From Saxidomus purpurata (Eukaryota; Mollusca; Bivalvia; Venerida; Veneridae), in NCBI GenBank assembly GCA_022818135.1, contig JAFMSR010000015.1, positions 36,164,239 to 36,228,238 of the forward strand: DNA of 64,000 nt, written 5' to 3'. The translations under genes and the position numbers were made by a program. Shown here one piece after another: positions 1 through 10,900 of the stretch. How positions within the stretch are numbered: the first letter of the stretch is position 1; the number at the start of each line of letters is the position of its first letter. The notes under the pieces were generated by a model that was not told where the DNA came from, did no database searches, and saw only the letters and a program-made list of their open reading frames with translations.

Positions 1-167
1 TAGTGCAGTCAAGAGATAATGAGTGTGGGAAGTTATACTGGTCACCTGGTGCAGTAACTGAAAATTCAAATCATACGGTACCGAAAACTATTTTATCTGG
101 CTGATATATGGCCAGATTTTTATAAAACAGTTTATGCCTGGAAGGCAGCTCGGCCAAAACATGTTAA

Positions 168-862
168 GGTAGCGCATTGGCTTCTCATGTGGGTGGGGTA
201 CGTAATTTATCATTTATATTTTTTTTTTGTTGAAATTCCTAATTTCTTGTGAATATCAGGTATCCCATGAGAGAAAAACATTCATATTGGAATTTAAAGG
301 TAACAGAAATAGAATATGCTGAATGTGAAACGAAAAATTTTACTTTTTTGAAACCTTATCTTGCTCGTTCACAAACAAATATAATATGACACACTCACAT
401 ACATCAACTCCCAAAAAATCTTAGTTCAAACCCTTATTAAGAGAATGTAGATGCAAAAGTAGTTGTTAATCTATCCAATAATGAGTCCTTTTGATATTTC
501 CAAGTTCACCATAATGAAGAAATAAAATTTGAAAGGTAACTTCTTCATAGTGTGGAATTTAGATTAGATTTTAACAAGAGTCTCTTCCCAAGTGTTCCCC
601 GGGTGAAATGATAACGTTTGCTCCTATATAATGAATATATAATGTGCTCACTCAATGTGTTTGTAAACGAGACCTGTGGTCCTTGTTTTTCACCTCGGTA
701 ATTATAAATGTAACGTGGACACTTTCCATACTGTTCTATAATATTGCTTATACATACATATATGCATATACCATAGGCATATTTGGTTTGGAACTGAAAC
801 TCTTTCTTTTCAGGTAATGTATATTACCACCCTCCACCCACTTTGAAACTCAATGCGCTACC
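168..862. mobile_element. TTAA-flanked MITE, 695 bp
   Basis: TTAA lies at both edges (164-167 and 863-866). The ends are inverted repeats: both begin GGTAGCGCATTG, and similarity continues imperfectly through a GTGGGTGG stretch to about 37 bp. No ORF of note lies inside, so it is non-autonomous. A TTAA target duplication is known for piggyBac and Kolobok superfamilies; I cannot choose between them. Its right edge lies 15 bases from the apparent stop codon of the OB-fold gene. Confidence 0.75.
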
Positions 863-881
863 TTAATGTTTCAGCTTTCTG

Positions 882-1680
882 CTACTGGACATTCAATCTG
901 ACTGTCATTTTTGCAGCAAAAAAAAATAAACAAACCCGTTGTCCATTCATTGCAATCTCCAGCAAGCCAGCAGGGACTTTCAGATCACGGTCGTCCTCCA
1001 AGAACAAGGTTACATAATCATCCTCTATATCTATACCTTCTACGGATACTGACTCCACTTCAACAGGTGCTTCGGAAACCTAGTAATGTAGCATGGGTTA
1101 CATAAGTGAATGCATAATTTATGTTTCGTAATGTATGCACATGTATGCAAGTTATTCACTGTTTGGTAAACATTGTATCACTAACAACAACTCAATTACA
1201 CTGGCTACTCCAAAAACATTTCTACACCACTGATATTAGCACGAGGCTCCTAAATCTTAGCCAAATATTTGTTTGATCCCCTAAGAGCACCTGATTCTCA
1301 ATAAAATTTATAAAAAGGTGCCCGAATAGCTCAGCTCATTCAAAAAGAAGCCAAATTTGACAGGCTGCATATCTATAATTGACATCTTAATTATTGAACA
1401 ATTCAACATTAATTTTAATGAGAAAATTAATCATTAAATTATTAATGATAAACTGTTAAACTACCTTCACAAGTGTCTGGCCAGTGCCGTTAAGGCTAAC
1501 CTGGCCTCGATAGTTATTAATCACTAGGTTGGTGACATTGACATGGTCACCTACGCGGGCCTTGTACTCAGTGCTCTTGCGCCACAGTGCGACCTTGGCT
1601 CTCCCAGAACAATCCTCAATCGTTATTTCCTTCATTGCCGTTGAGCGGCCAGCGACCTGGCGCTCCGCAGTTTCTTCCTC
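882..1680 (-). CDS. OB-fold (RPA/SSB-like) protein, two 3' exons, partial gene
   Basis: Two minus-strand exons join in phase 0. Exon A (1680-1465, 72 codons) follows a pyrimidine-rich acceptor ending TTTCAG and ends at a GTAG donor. Exon B (1079-882, 65 codons and a TAG) follows an ACTAG acceptor. Exon A has an OB-fold signature as in replication protein A and similar ssDNA-binding proteins: KEITIEDCSGRAKVALWR, then VGDHVNVTNLVINNYRGQVS. Exon B is acidic, with EDDYVTLFLEDDRDLKVP. It may bind single-stranded nucleic acid; this is inference from the fold. The 5' exons were not found. The incoming phase (0) does not fit direct splicing from the last exon of the KMT5A-like gene (one base left over), so it is either a separate gene or joined by an unseen exon. 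Exon B contains nine T in a row (Phe-Phe-Phe) and ends just before a TTAA element, so the C-terminus may be truncated. Confidence 0.6.
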
Positions 1681-2602
1681 CTGAAACCAAATAGAAAGAT
1701 AGAGTTGGGTTTTATTGCCCACCAACACTGTTTGGGTTATATGAGGCTGAACAGGAGAGGTGATTTCAGGAAACCTCTGGTGTAACAGCATTCCAGGCCG
1801 AAACCACCCAACCTGCCAGAATCTCAGAAATGCAGAGACTTACAGTTCAAACCCACTTAGTTGCCTTTTATGATCAAGTAGGAATGGACTGTGGTTGCAA
1901 TTTTGGTTCTTCCACACTGAGGACTATGAAAGTAATTAACTATTACAGTAATTCTCTATTCATGGATGAAAAACCAAAATTTTCAAAAAGCCTGAAAATA
2001 CAAACTTTGAAGTAATGTTTATAGTGAAACATAGAAAATTGATGTTATGTTTGACCTGTAAAGCCTGAACTTCTGGCACATGCCTGAAAACTTGCACAAA
2101 TTATGTGAAAATGCACATAAATTATTGATAGGTATTCAATGTGTACTAACAGGGTCTACTTCCGGTAATGCAAGAGACCGTACATGTTGAATTATCCCGG
2201 ATATGCTCGCAATAAAGTGACTGAAATAAACCGGATGTTGAACTCGCAAGAGAACGTACACGTTGCAGTGGTCGAAAAAGGGGTTTCACACAGTAATCAT
2301 ATAGAATTATCTGAAATATATTACTTCTAATTTAACATAGATTGTCTATTCCACTAGATCTACAAGTCTTCTAAGCATGAAGAAAATCATTCCTCGCGAA
2401 AATTCACAGACTTTTAAGGTGATTCTGCTTTGTCGGCCATATTTGTTTTCACCAAGTCTGTCCAAAGTGAAAGTAGGTCAAAATTCATATAACAACAAAG
2501 ATTACAATGTAAAATGATGAAACACTTGAAAGTACACTTCCAGTTCAATGTTTTAAAGACTATTTAAAACAGAAATACAAATGATAACAATAAGAATATT
2601 TA

Positions 2603-2751
2603 CCTTGAATGTGTTACATTTCTGAAGACCAAAAACATTCTGTTGCAAAGTTTTATGCACATTTCATGAATGGCAAAATCCTTTTTAAAGTCTGTTTTAG
2701 TGCCTTTGCAACAGAATGTTTTTGGTCTTCAGAAATTAAGCCCATTCAAGG
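2603..2751. mobile_element. 149-bp TA-flanked MITE/hairpin inside the left arm of the 4.26-kb element
   Basis: TA flanks both edges (2601-2602, 2752-2753). The ends are CCTTGAATG and CATTCAAGG. Arms 2619-2650 and 2704-2735 are a perfect 32-bp inverted repeat around a 53-base loop. The opposite arm of the host transposon (near 6495-6505) has the same flanking sequence with a single TA and no insert, which serves as the empty site. A TA duplication is known for Tc1/mariner-type elements. Confidence 0.85.
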
Positions 2752-4258
2752 TAGAGTAGATCCGGCAATTATCGGACACCTCCGGACGAAGCGGGCTATA
2801 ATTGAGTTGATAGTAATCTCCTCTTTGTTCCGTTTCACCCGGTACATAAACCGTGCTTGCAGAAAGCATTCTACCGCCAGGGTTCTCGGGGACGCTTATT
2901 TCGGCGTCCCGGTACGCATGTTTAATACAGCTGGACGCAAATATTTCAGAGCAAGGATTCCACGTACGCTTAATTTTGCCTGGGGACGCATAAACATTAC
3001 CGATTGTTCACAACCACAAATACACAAATGCGTCAGCGCGTGTCAGTCTATAGGTAGGCGGTCCTATGCATATCGACCCGTGAAGCGATTAGCCAATCAG
3101 CGATAACGCTTCCGATCATTATCACGCAATAGTGATCAGACTAATGTATACACGCGCTGATTACCAGATATATAACACGAGGTGATAATTTTATATCTTT
3201 GATCAACAGTTGATTGGAAATTAGCAAATTTTACCTACAAAAGGATAATTTTATCGACTATTTACGCCGCAAGTTTAAAGACTGTTTTCTCAAATTACAA
3301 ATGAGTGTAATTTTGAATGATTGTCGAATATTTTCGGCATTTTCTAGGCACAATTTTGCTTTAGTTTCATTCTTGCAAAACTTTTCTATAATTTAAGATA
3401 TTGTGCCAAAATGCCAGGTACACATACGCTTTTATTCTATCCGAAAATTGATCCGGAACATCGGCGATTTCACGTTCGCCAGAAACCCTAAAATTTCGCA
3501 AAAATTCTCGGTTACCAAGCCAAACATGCGAATGAATTGTTCCTTTATTATTTAATCAACATTAAATCTTTAAATATCGATCTTCAATTTGTCCCCTTTT
3601 GAAGATATTTGCTAAAATAATTGTCGATCGGATGAATCTCTTACACACTGCGTGAAGCTGTACACGATTTTCCTATTCATTCCGCTAAACGCTGCCTATA
3701 TACATTTACGTTTTTTTTTACAAATACAAACTTTTTGTCTTTAGAGTAGACTTTTTTAACCAGAATAAAATTTGATTTGGTATAAAAGTGAAAAAAAAAC
3801 GATTTCCATGTGTTGATGCATTAATATGAAATAATTCCATAATAAATATTAACAACAAAACAATAATTATACTATGTAGTTCAGAGTTTCTTTTGAATAA
3901 CTATAAACTTTGGAAGTCTCTTGAAGATTCAAAATATCAGCAATGCTATTGTGAGCATTGAATGACTAATCTGTAAACATATTAATTGCGACGCGCTTTT
4001 GGACTCCAACTTTTTCAGGGTTGGGAGTCCATGGACTCCATGTTTTAAAGTCCTAATGAGAACCCTGACCGCTTCTTATCTACATATCTCGATGTTATGC
4101 GTATAGTAATAGGGTTAAAGTGTTCTGAATTAAAAACGCCTTGAATCGGACAGAAGAGCTTTGTATCGGACACTGAAGGCGGGGATCATCGGTCTCAAAC
4201 AATTTCTGTTTGGGGATTATCGGACAGGGTTAAGTTTTTTAAAATAATTAAGGTTTCA

Positions 4259-4279
4259 GAAAAAAAAAAAAAAAAAAAA
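4259..4279. repeat. poly(A) tract
   Basis: A run of about twenty A residues lies inside the 4.26-kb transposon. It could be the tail of a lost retro-insertion or simple sequence; nothing upstream identifies it. Confidence 0.7.
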
Positions 4280-5629
4280 TACACAATTTGCTCCAAGTCC
4301 ATGACAGGATGTGTTATATCCAACTTAAATTTACTTTATACTCAATTTACACTGTTCTGTCGGACTCCTTTCCAACCTGTGTGTTTTGAATTTTGTTTTA
4401 AGTTTTGACATCTGTCACATCAAAGGCACTCACCGCATGCAGTGATCATGCAGTTCAGAACACTGATTGGCTCAAAGAACTGTCAGATGAAATATACGTC
4501 ACTTTGGTACATGTTTCACCTAAGGAGTTTTTTAGTTGATGTCGGTAAATTATGCGTGGCCTAGATTGACCTCAGAGAACTTTAAACAGTTACACAATAT
4601 TTTTCAGCATTAAAACTGTGAGTTATCAAAAAGGATTTTAATCTTTAAAGTATGAATTATTTTAATTCTGTTTATGAATCATACCTTTAAACTTTGCTCT
4701 AAGGAGAAAAAAAAATTAAATTTATAACAGAACCTTCCAGACTATAATGGTGAATTTTCGTAAAAAATGTGAGAAAAAATTACTGTTGCTGAATTTCTGC
4801 ACCAAAAACAAACTTTATAAACACTGGATAGAGTATGCATGAAATTTAAATAAACTAAACTTCTGAAAACCCGTTTTGTAGTTACGGCCCGCAATTCTGA
4901 TCAGCACGTGTTTGAAGTACACCACTTGTGAAATAAGTTGGCGATTCTACTTTCAAACCTTAATATAATGAAGTCATTGCATGACATAAACTTATTCTAG
5001 ATTGTTTCTTTAGCCAAAACATTTTTGAAACAATATATATTATATCACAAACGAGTTGATGGACTGACCGTACAAAGAAAGAGTACTAGTTAATCAGCGT
5101 ATGGAGTAGATTTAATTGCCGCCACTTTTCTTTTTCTTTCTTGAACCTTGCTTAACTGACATTACTTTTCTTGAGTATTTGTGATTTTATGTTATTAATT
5201 AAGAATATTTGCACTGCAATTTTTTAGGGATCCCAACGGAATCCCCAGGTATTCCTCCCGGTTTCTTGAAATTTAGGAATACAAGAATCCCGTTATCGTC
5301 TAACCCAAGAAATATACGCAAATGCGATAGAGGATACTGAATGAGTGTATGTTTAATATGAATTGTATCATAGTTGGGAGACCTTTCTGTTGAAAATGTG
5401 TCAGGGTTAAATAGTATATATATATACATGCACAGTGCGTTAACTGGAGTGCACTCCAGAGCATGCCCATTGATTGGCTCATTTTTGCTGGGGTTTACAT
5501 ATTGTGACGACAGAGAAAGGGAAAGCGACAGAAATTCATATTCAGATGTTCGTTCATTGGTTCATTTTTGCCGGGGTTTCATATTAAGACAACATGGAAC
5601 GTGCTTTTATGTTTGACTATGATACAAAA

Positions 5630-5723
5630 GAGAAAGAACACCAAAACACTGGCAACCTGATTTATACTCAGGGGCTACGCCCCTCGTACAAATCAGATAG
5701 CCTCGTGTTTCGGTGCTCTTTCT
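5630..5723. repeat. Imperfect 45-bp-arm hairpin with GGGGC-tac-GCCCC centre
   Basis: The sequence 5630-5675 is largely complementary to 5679-5723, with a three-base loop. It has a few mismatches and lies inside the 4.26-kb transposon. It may be a foldback MITE or an RNA hairpin. A 16-bp perfect palindrome CTGGAGTGCACTCCAG lies nearby at 5444-5459. Confidence 0.6.
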
Positions 5724-7957
5724 ATTACTAAATTCATAAAAATAGCGTGGTAGACAGTCTTTCATGGCCTGTGACCGATTTATTTTTGCCGCTCGAACTT
5801 TATTTTAGGCGGACAAATGGGCCGCTGGCTGCCTCCTAATGAAATTCAGAGCTAGGTTTTTTTAAAGAATGATTTGTGTTACAATATTTAATGACGTTTT
5901 CGCAAAACAGAGCTCATACATCAATATAGAATTTATTTTTTAGAAAGTCTGTTGGCTAGAATATGCTGATGTCTTAAGTGTGGACGTATTCAGACTTTAA
6001 TCAAGCATTTACTGAATTTTCATACTGTCCGATGTAAGCCGTGGGCAAAAATAGAGTGCTTTTTCCGAGAGGGTAATATCGGACAGATTTATAGTTCAAA
6101 TATTTATCAAACATTTGAATGTTTTTATTGATTTCTTCCACAAAATGCAAAATGTATGCATATTTAATCGCTATGAAGTTATTCGATTAAATTCTAAGTG
6201 ATAACAAAATAAAGAGAGTAAAGATCCCTAGGTACCGAATTTTTTTAGTTCTCTGATATTTTCTGTGACGTAAAAATGAAAGTAGAATAAAAGAGTGTCG
6301 TTATTTTGACCAATCAAAAACCCGATACAAAGTTACGTCATTTTAGGCGAGTTCGATTTGTATTTTCTACGGTATGTCTCCCGAAAACAGTGAAGTATCG
6401 AGAGCAGTGTGTATGTAGAGAAAAACTTCTAAAAATTACGTCAGAGTGAATGTGTCCGATGAACGACGATGTCCGATGTAAGCCGGATCGACTCTAAATT
6501 TTCTTATTATCATTTTTATTTTTGTTTAAAATAGTCTTTAAAATGTAGAACTGGAAGTGTACTTGCAAATGGCTCATCATATTACAATGTGAGCTTTGTT
6601 GTTATATGAATTTTGGCCTACTTTCACTTTGGACAGACTTTGTGAAAACAAACATGGCTGACAAAGCGGAATCACCTTAAACAAAAACGTTAATAAATGG
6701 TTTTGAAAACAACAAAAACAGTATAAATTCACATACACTGCTACAAAAACATTAATATAATAGCGAAAAATAATACAACATTCAGAAAACTAATAAAACA
6801 CTAAATTACCGTAAAAATATTCTGTTGTTTTCCGCTCCGGTCTTGCATAAAATGGCGTCTTTCTCAGGGTCTGGAACTATTTCCGATTCTTACGCAGTGA
6901 TGAAATACTATATATTCATGCGTAAGTGCATAATATATAGATAAAATTACACAAATTAATCAGTCATAAAAGAGAAAAAATGATTCTATCGTAGTTTAAC
7001 TTATTGGTAATATGGAAATCGCTGAAAGTAATTCAGAGTTATTTTTTTGGTGTCAGAATACCCACGCTATCTGGTAGTCACATGCCCGTAAAGCGCGGGA
7101 AATCTTCCGATGTTTGGCGGAAACTTCCGAACGGCTCCTCATTTGCATAAACAGCTAAATTTAGAGAAATATCCCTACACTTTGTTTTCAAGCATTTCAA
7201 ACAGTGTATATAGTAGTAATTTGTTTATCGTCTTGTTTCCTACATAATGGTGTTGAGAAACAGATCCATACAAAGCTAAACATTGACAAAACAACATTGT
7301 ATTTAGTTAGAAATACTTAAGAACTATTTTTTTGCTACGCACATGTATCGTGTATCAGATGTAAATGGGGAAAATGGGACAAGCTCGATGTTTTTTGTTT
7401 TTTCGCATTGTGAGTAAGTTTTTTTTCCGCAAGCGAAAAAAAAACAAAAACAAAAACAATTTCTATGCTCAAAAATATATCCTAAGAATATACACAGTGT
7501 TATACATTAAAAAGTTGCCTTGCTGCTAATAAACTTAACATCTTTGCCTAGATGACAATTAATTTCTGAACACAAAAAGTCAATACTTATGTTATACCTT
7601 CATTCTCATTTTAAGAATGAATATCATACTGAAACTTTAAAACTGATGTGGATAGACAGCCCATATATTAGTCTTTAACAAAACTGGAAAGTGGGGATGT
7701 GTGAACATTTAATTGAAGACAGTGTAACATGTAAATGAGGACAGGCTTGAATAAGCATTTATTAAATATTTGTACATACATTATCAAAACTTGTACCAGC
7801 AATGACTTTTCTTAAATAATGTATTGAAAACAGCACAAACACCAAAAAACTGACTTGTGTTACCTTTTTTGTATTTTTCATTGATTTTCTGAGTAAATGT
7901 TCTAGTGTTAGAATATAAATGTCATAAAATCAATGGTTCACAAGAAAATCCACTTAC

Positions 7958-10900
7958 GTGATTTCTTTGATGGTGGTCTCCATTCTTCATCACTGTCACT
8001 GTTCAACTCTGTTTGTTCTAAAACAAATTAATGAACAAGAAGATCAAGAGCTTGTGTTGCTTAATACAAAAGTTGCTAATAATTCAACTGTGACAATATC
8101 TATATTTTTTCCATAAAAAAACTTCCATCTTGAGATGATGGACCTCACTCTGGTTATCTGTAATCCATATTAATAAGCACATTTTAACTTTTAATAAATA
8201 TACAAGAATAACTGAAATAAAAATACACAAGAAGTCTGAACTGCAATGCTTTTCAATATTCCTGTTGTTTTTTTTTGTCTAAAGCAAGCACATTTTATCC
8301 AGCAAGATAATTCAAATGCTATTTATCTCAAGTCTTACACTTGTAGTGTCAGAAGATTTTCATTTTTCTTTTTATTGCCATGGCAACAACAGTTCTTCAT
8401 TGACTGCAATTTAATTAAACAAAGAGATGCATGTTGGAGACATCTTTGCCAAGTATCAACTTTGTTGAAGAACATTGAGGACAGTGCTTAACATCTACTG
8501 AGGACTGTGTAATGTGCAAATGGGGACATTAGATACAATAATAATTATATATGTACAGTAAGCTTTTTTGTTTGCCACATGATATTTTACACATCTAATA
8601 TATAAATATAAATGACTGCGAAACAATGCTTCAAGAGTTTTCTTATTGAAAATCAGTAATATTCATGGGGCATTAATTTTCATGGATTAAATGGGTAGGC
8701 ATACCCATGAATTTTAGACCCCAACAAAAATCTTTTGATGAACTTTCATTATTAACAAATGCAATATTCACAGATTTATGTACCCACAAAATGGTTCAAT
8801 TAAAAAAATCAACAAATTTTTATGCCCACAGATTTATGTTATTTGATTTCACAGTAACATCATGTGATTCATATATTGCAACAGGATTAATTACAAAAAA
8901 TACCTCGCTTTCTATGTTCTTGAACATGTAAACGTTGAGCTGAAGTAGGGTTGTCTTTGCAATTATCGCCCCTAAAACCAGCATCCTCACCATCATCTTC
9001 ATCATTGCTTGTGTCATCAAGAACTAAATAAACAACCAAAAAGATTTTTGTTTTAGATAAAGACATTTGTTTACAGACAAAAGAAACCATTTGTAAGAAA
9101 TAAAAGAAGACCATTTGTTTAGAGACAAACTATAGAAAACTTGAGGCTAAGCATTAATGTATTTGTCATTGTAATAAATGTTCATAATAATGATTATGAA
9201 TCATACAGACATTATTGCATGGACATCAACATTACACCACAGTTCATTAGGCAATGTCATAATCCTAAATACTTTATCAAAATATCGACTCCCCTAAATA
9301 AGTATTATAACTTTATTACAAAGTGACATACTCCTAACTTCAAAGAAAACAAGAAATGCGGCAATGCCGCCAAACCAGATTTTCAACAGCGCCTGTAGAA
9401 ATTCTAGAATTTAATAATACATTTATTAAAAAAAAACAAGTTACAAAGTAGACATGAAATAATATATCATATCTTTTTTAAATTACCTCCAAAGATGATA
9501 TGACCTTTGACTGCCAAATCAAGTTAAAATCATGTAAACAGGATTTTCAATGTTAATGTCACTGTGACCTTGACCTTGGAGCCAGCCATGCGGAACATGC
9601 GTTCTGCACGTCATCTTGATGTGGTAAACATTTGTCTGAAGTTTCATCAAAATTCTTCAAAGGGTTGAAGAGTTACAGAGCGGACAGGATTTTCAATGTT
9701 AATGTCACTGTGACCTTGACCTTGGAGCCAGCCATGCGGAACATGCGTTCTGCACGTCATCTTGATGTGGTAAACATTTGTCTGAAGTTTCATCAAAATT
9801 CTTCAAAGGGTTGAAGAGTTACAGAGCGGACACAATTTCGTTTGACGCCCGCCCATCCGCCCATCCGCCCATCCGCCCGCCATACCCCAATCTAATAACC
9901 AGGATTTTCAAAATTGAAAACCTGGTTAATAAAAACATGAAACTGCTGACTCACCAACATCATCATTGACATCAATGTCTTCTAGGCGTTTGTTCTTCAC
10001 TTCAGACAGACGTCCGGAGTTCAGACAGTGAAGCACCTTGGACACTTGTGCTACATTGTATTTCAACAGTTCCTTGAGGCAATCTGTAATAGCAAAGTAA
10101 TAGGCAATTAAAACTTTTTAAAGTTTTCATTTTAATGTACATGTGACCCCTGGGGCAGGGTCTTTATTGACCTTGTGGTTTCTGACAATAAGTTTTTACT
10201 ATTGGTTGTCATGGCAACCAGTGTTAAAAATAAGTTGTATCTGATCAGACCTAACAAATTCATACATCATAAGTTTATTTTTTCCTGAACAACTTGCACT
10301 CGAAGGACTTTAAACACTTCATACACAAAAAGCTTAAACTAAGCAAATTTATCACAATTCAAATTCATTTTAGATACACACTATCCAGTCATTTAAGTTT
10401 GTATATTATACATTTGTAAATTAAATATAATGTATTTTCCCTTACACTCTGATATGTCAATCCATTCTTTGCCAACTATCTGGAACGTGAAGGGTTGGTA
10501 ATCTTCATCATCAGACCACTGCCCGAAATTTGATGCACTTGTCACGAAGTACTTTGACTGAAATATTTTTAAACTAACTAGTATACGAGAATTTTTTTAG
10601 AAATATAATATTGTACCCTGGTGGTACTTGATCCAGAATGCAATTCTATTATTTTTATTAACTGCCAAATTCTTCCTCTCATATTATCAGAGCAATGTTA
10701 ACTGCTATTTGAAACACTTGTACACAATAATTTTAGCACCTCAGATTCAAGAGAAATTTTAAGAGAAATCATATAAGCTTGAAGGAAACATTCATGATTG
10801 TTCATTGAAGTAATTTTAAACATGATCACTTTTGTTTTTCTAACATAAAATTTAATTTCAATTTACAATCATCAATGTAAACATTGAAAATTTGAACACT

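Larger units (their letters stand above)
2418..6676. mobile_element. Large non-autonomous TTAA transposon with ~215-bp inverted termini
   Basis: TTAA lies at 2414-2417 and 6677-6680. The ends, starting GGTGATTC, are long inverted repeats: 2418-2602 continued at 2754-2785 matches the complement of about 6466-6676 at roughly 85% by eye. The left arm is interrupted by a MITE at 2603-2751. No transposase-like reading frame is visible. A short TCGGACA motif recurs in both orientations inside. The TTAA target fits piggyBac or Kolobok. It lies between the KMT5A-like exons and the OB-fold exons. Confidence 0.75.

Noticed and set aside
1844..1923. Possible minus-strand exon with CATAG acceptor and GTAAGT donor
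   Set aside because: One frame is open, but its phase fits neither the exon at 1680 nor the exon ending at 7958. In the phase required by the latter it would end the methyltransferase after 16 codons, which I cannot decide between.
2609..3106. 165-codon plus-strand ORF
   Set aside because: It starts in the 149-bp MITE and runs across its edge into the larger transposon. No domain is recognisable.
6852..6921. Possible plus-strand first exon (ATGGCGTCTTTC... to a GTAAGT)
   Set aside because: A good start context and donor, but no downstream partner exon was found.
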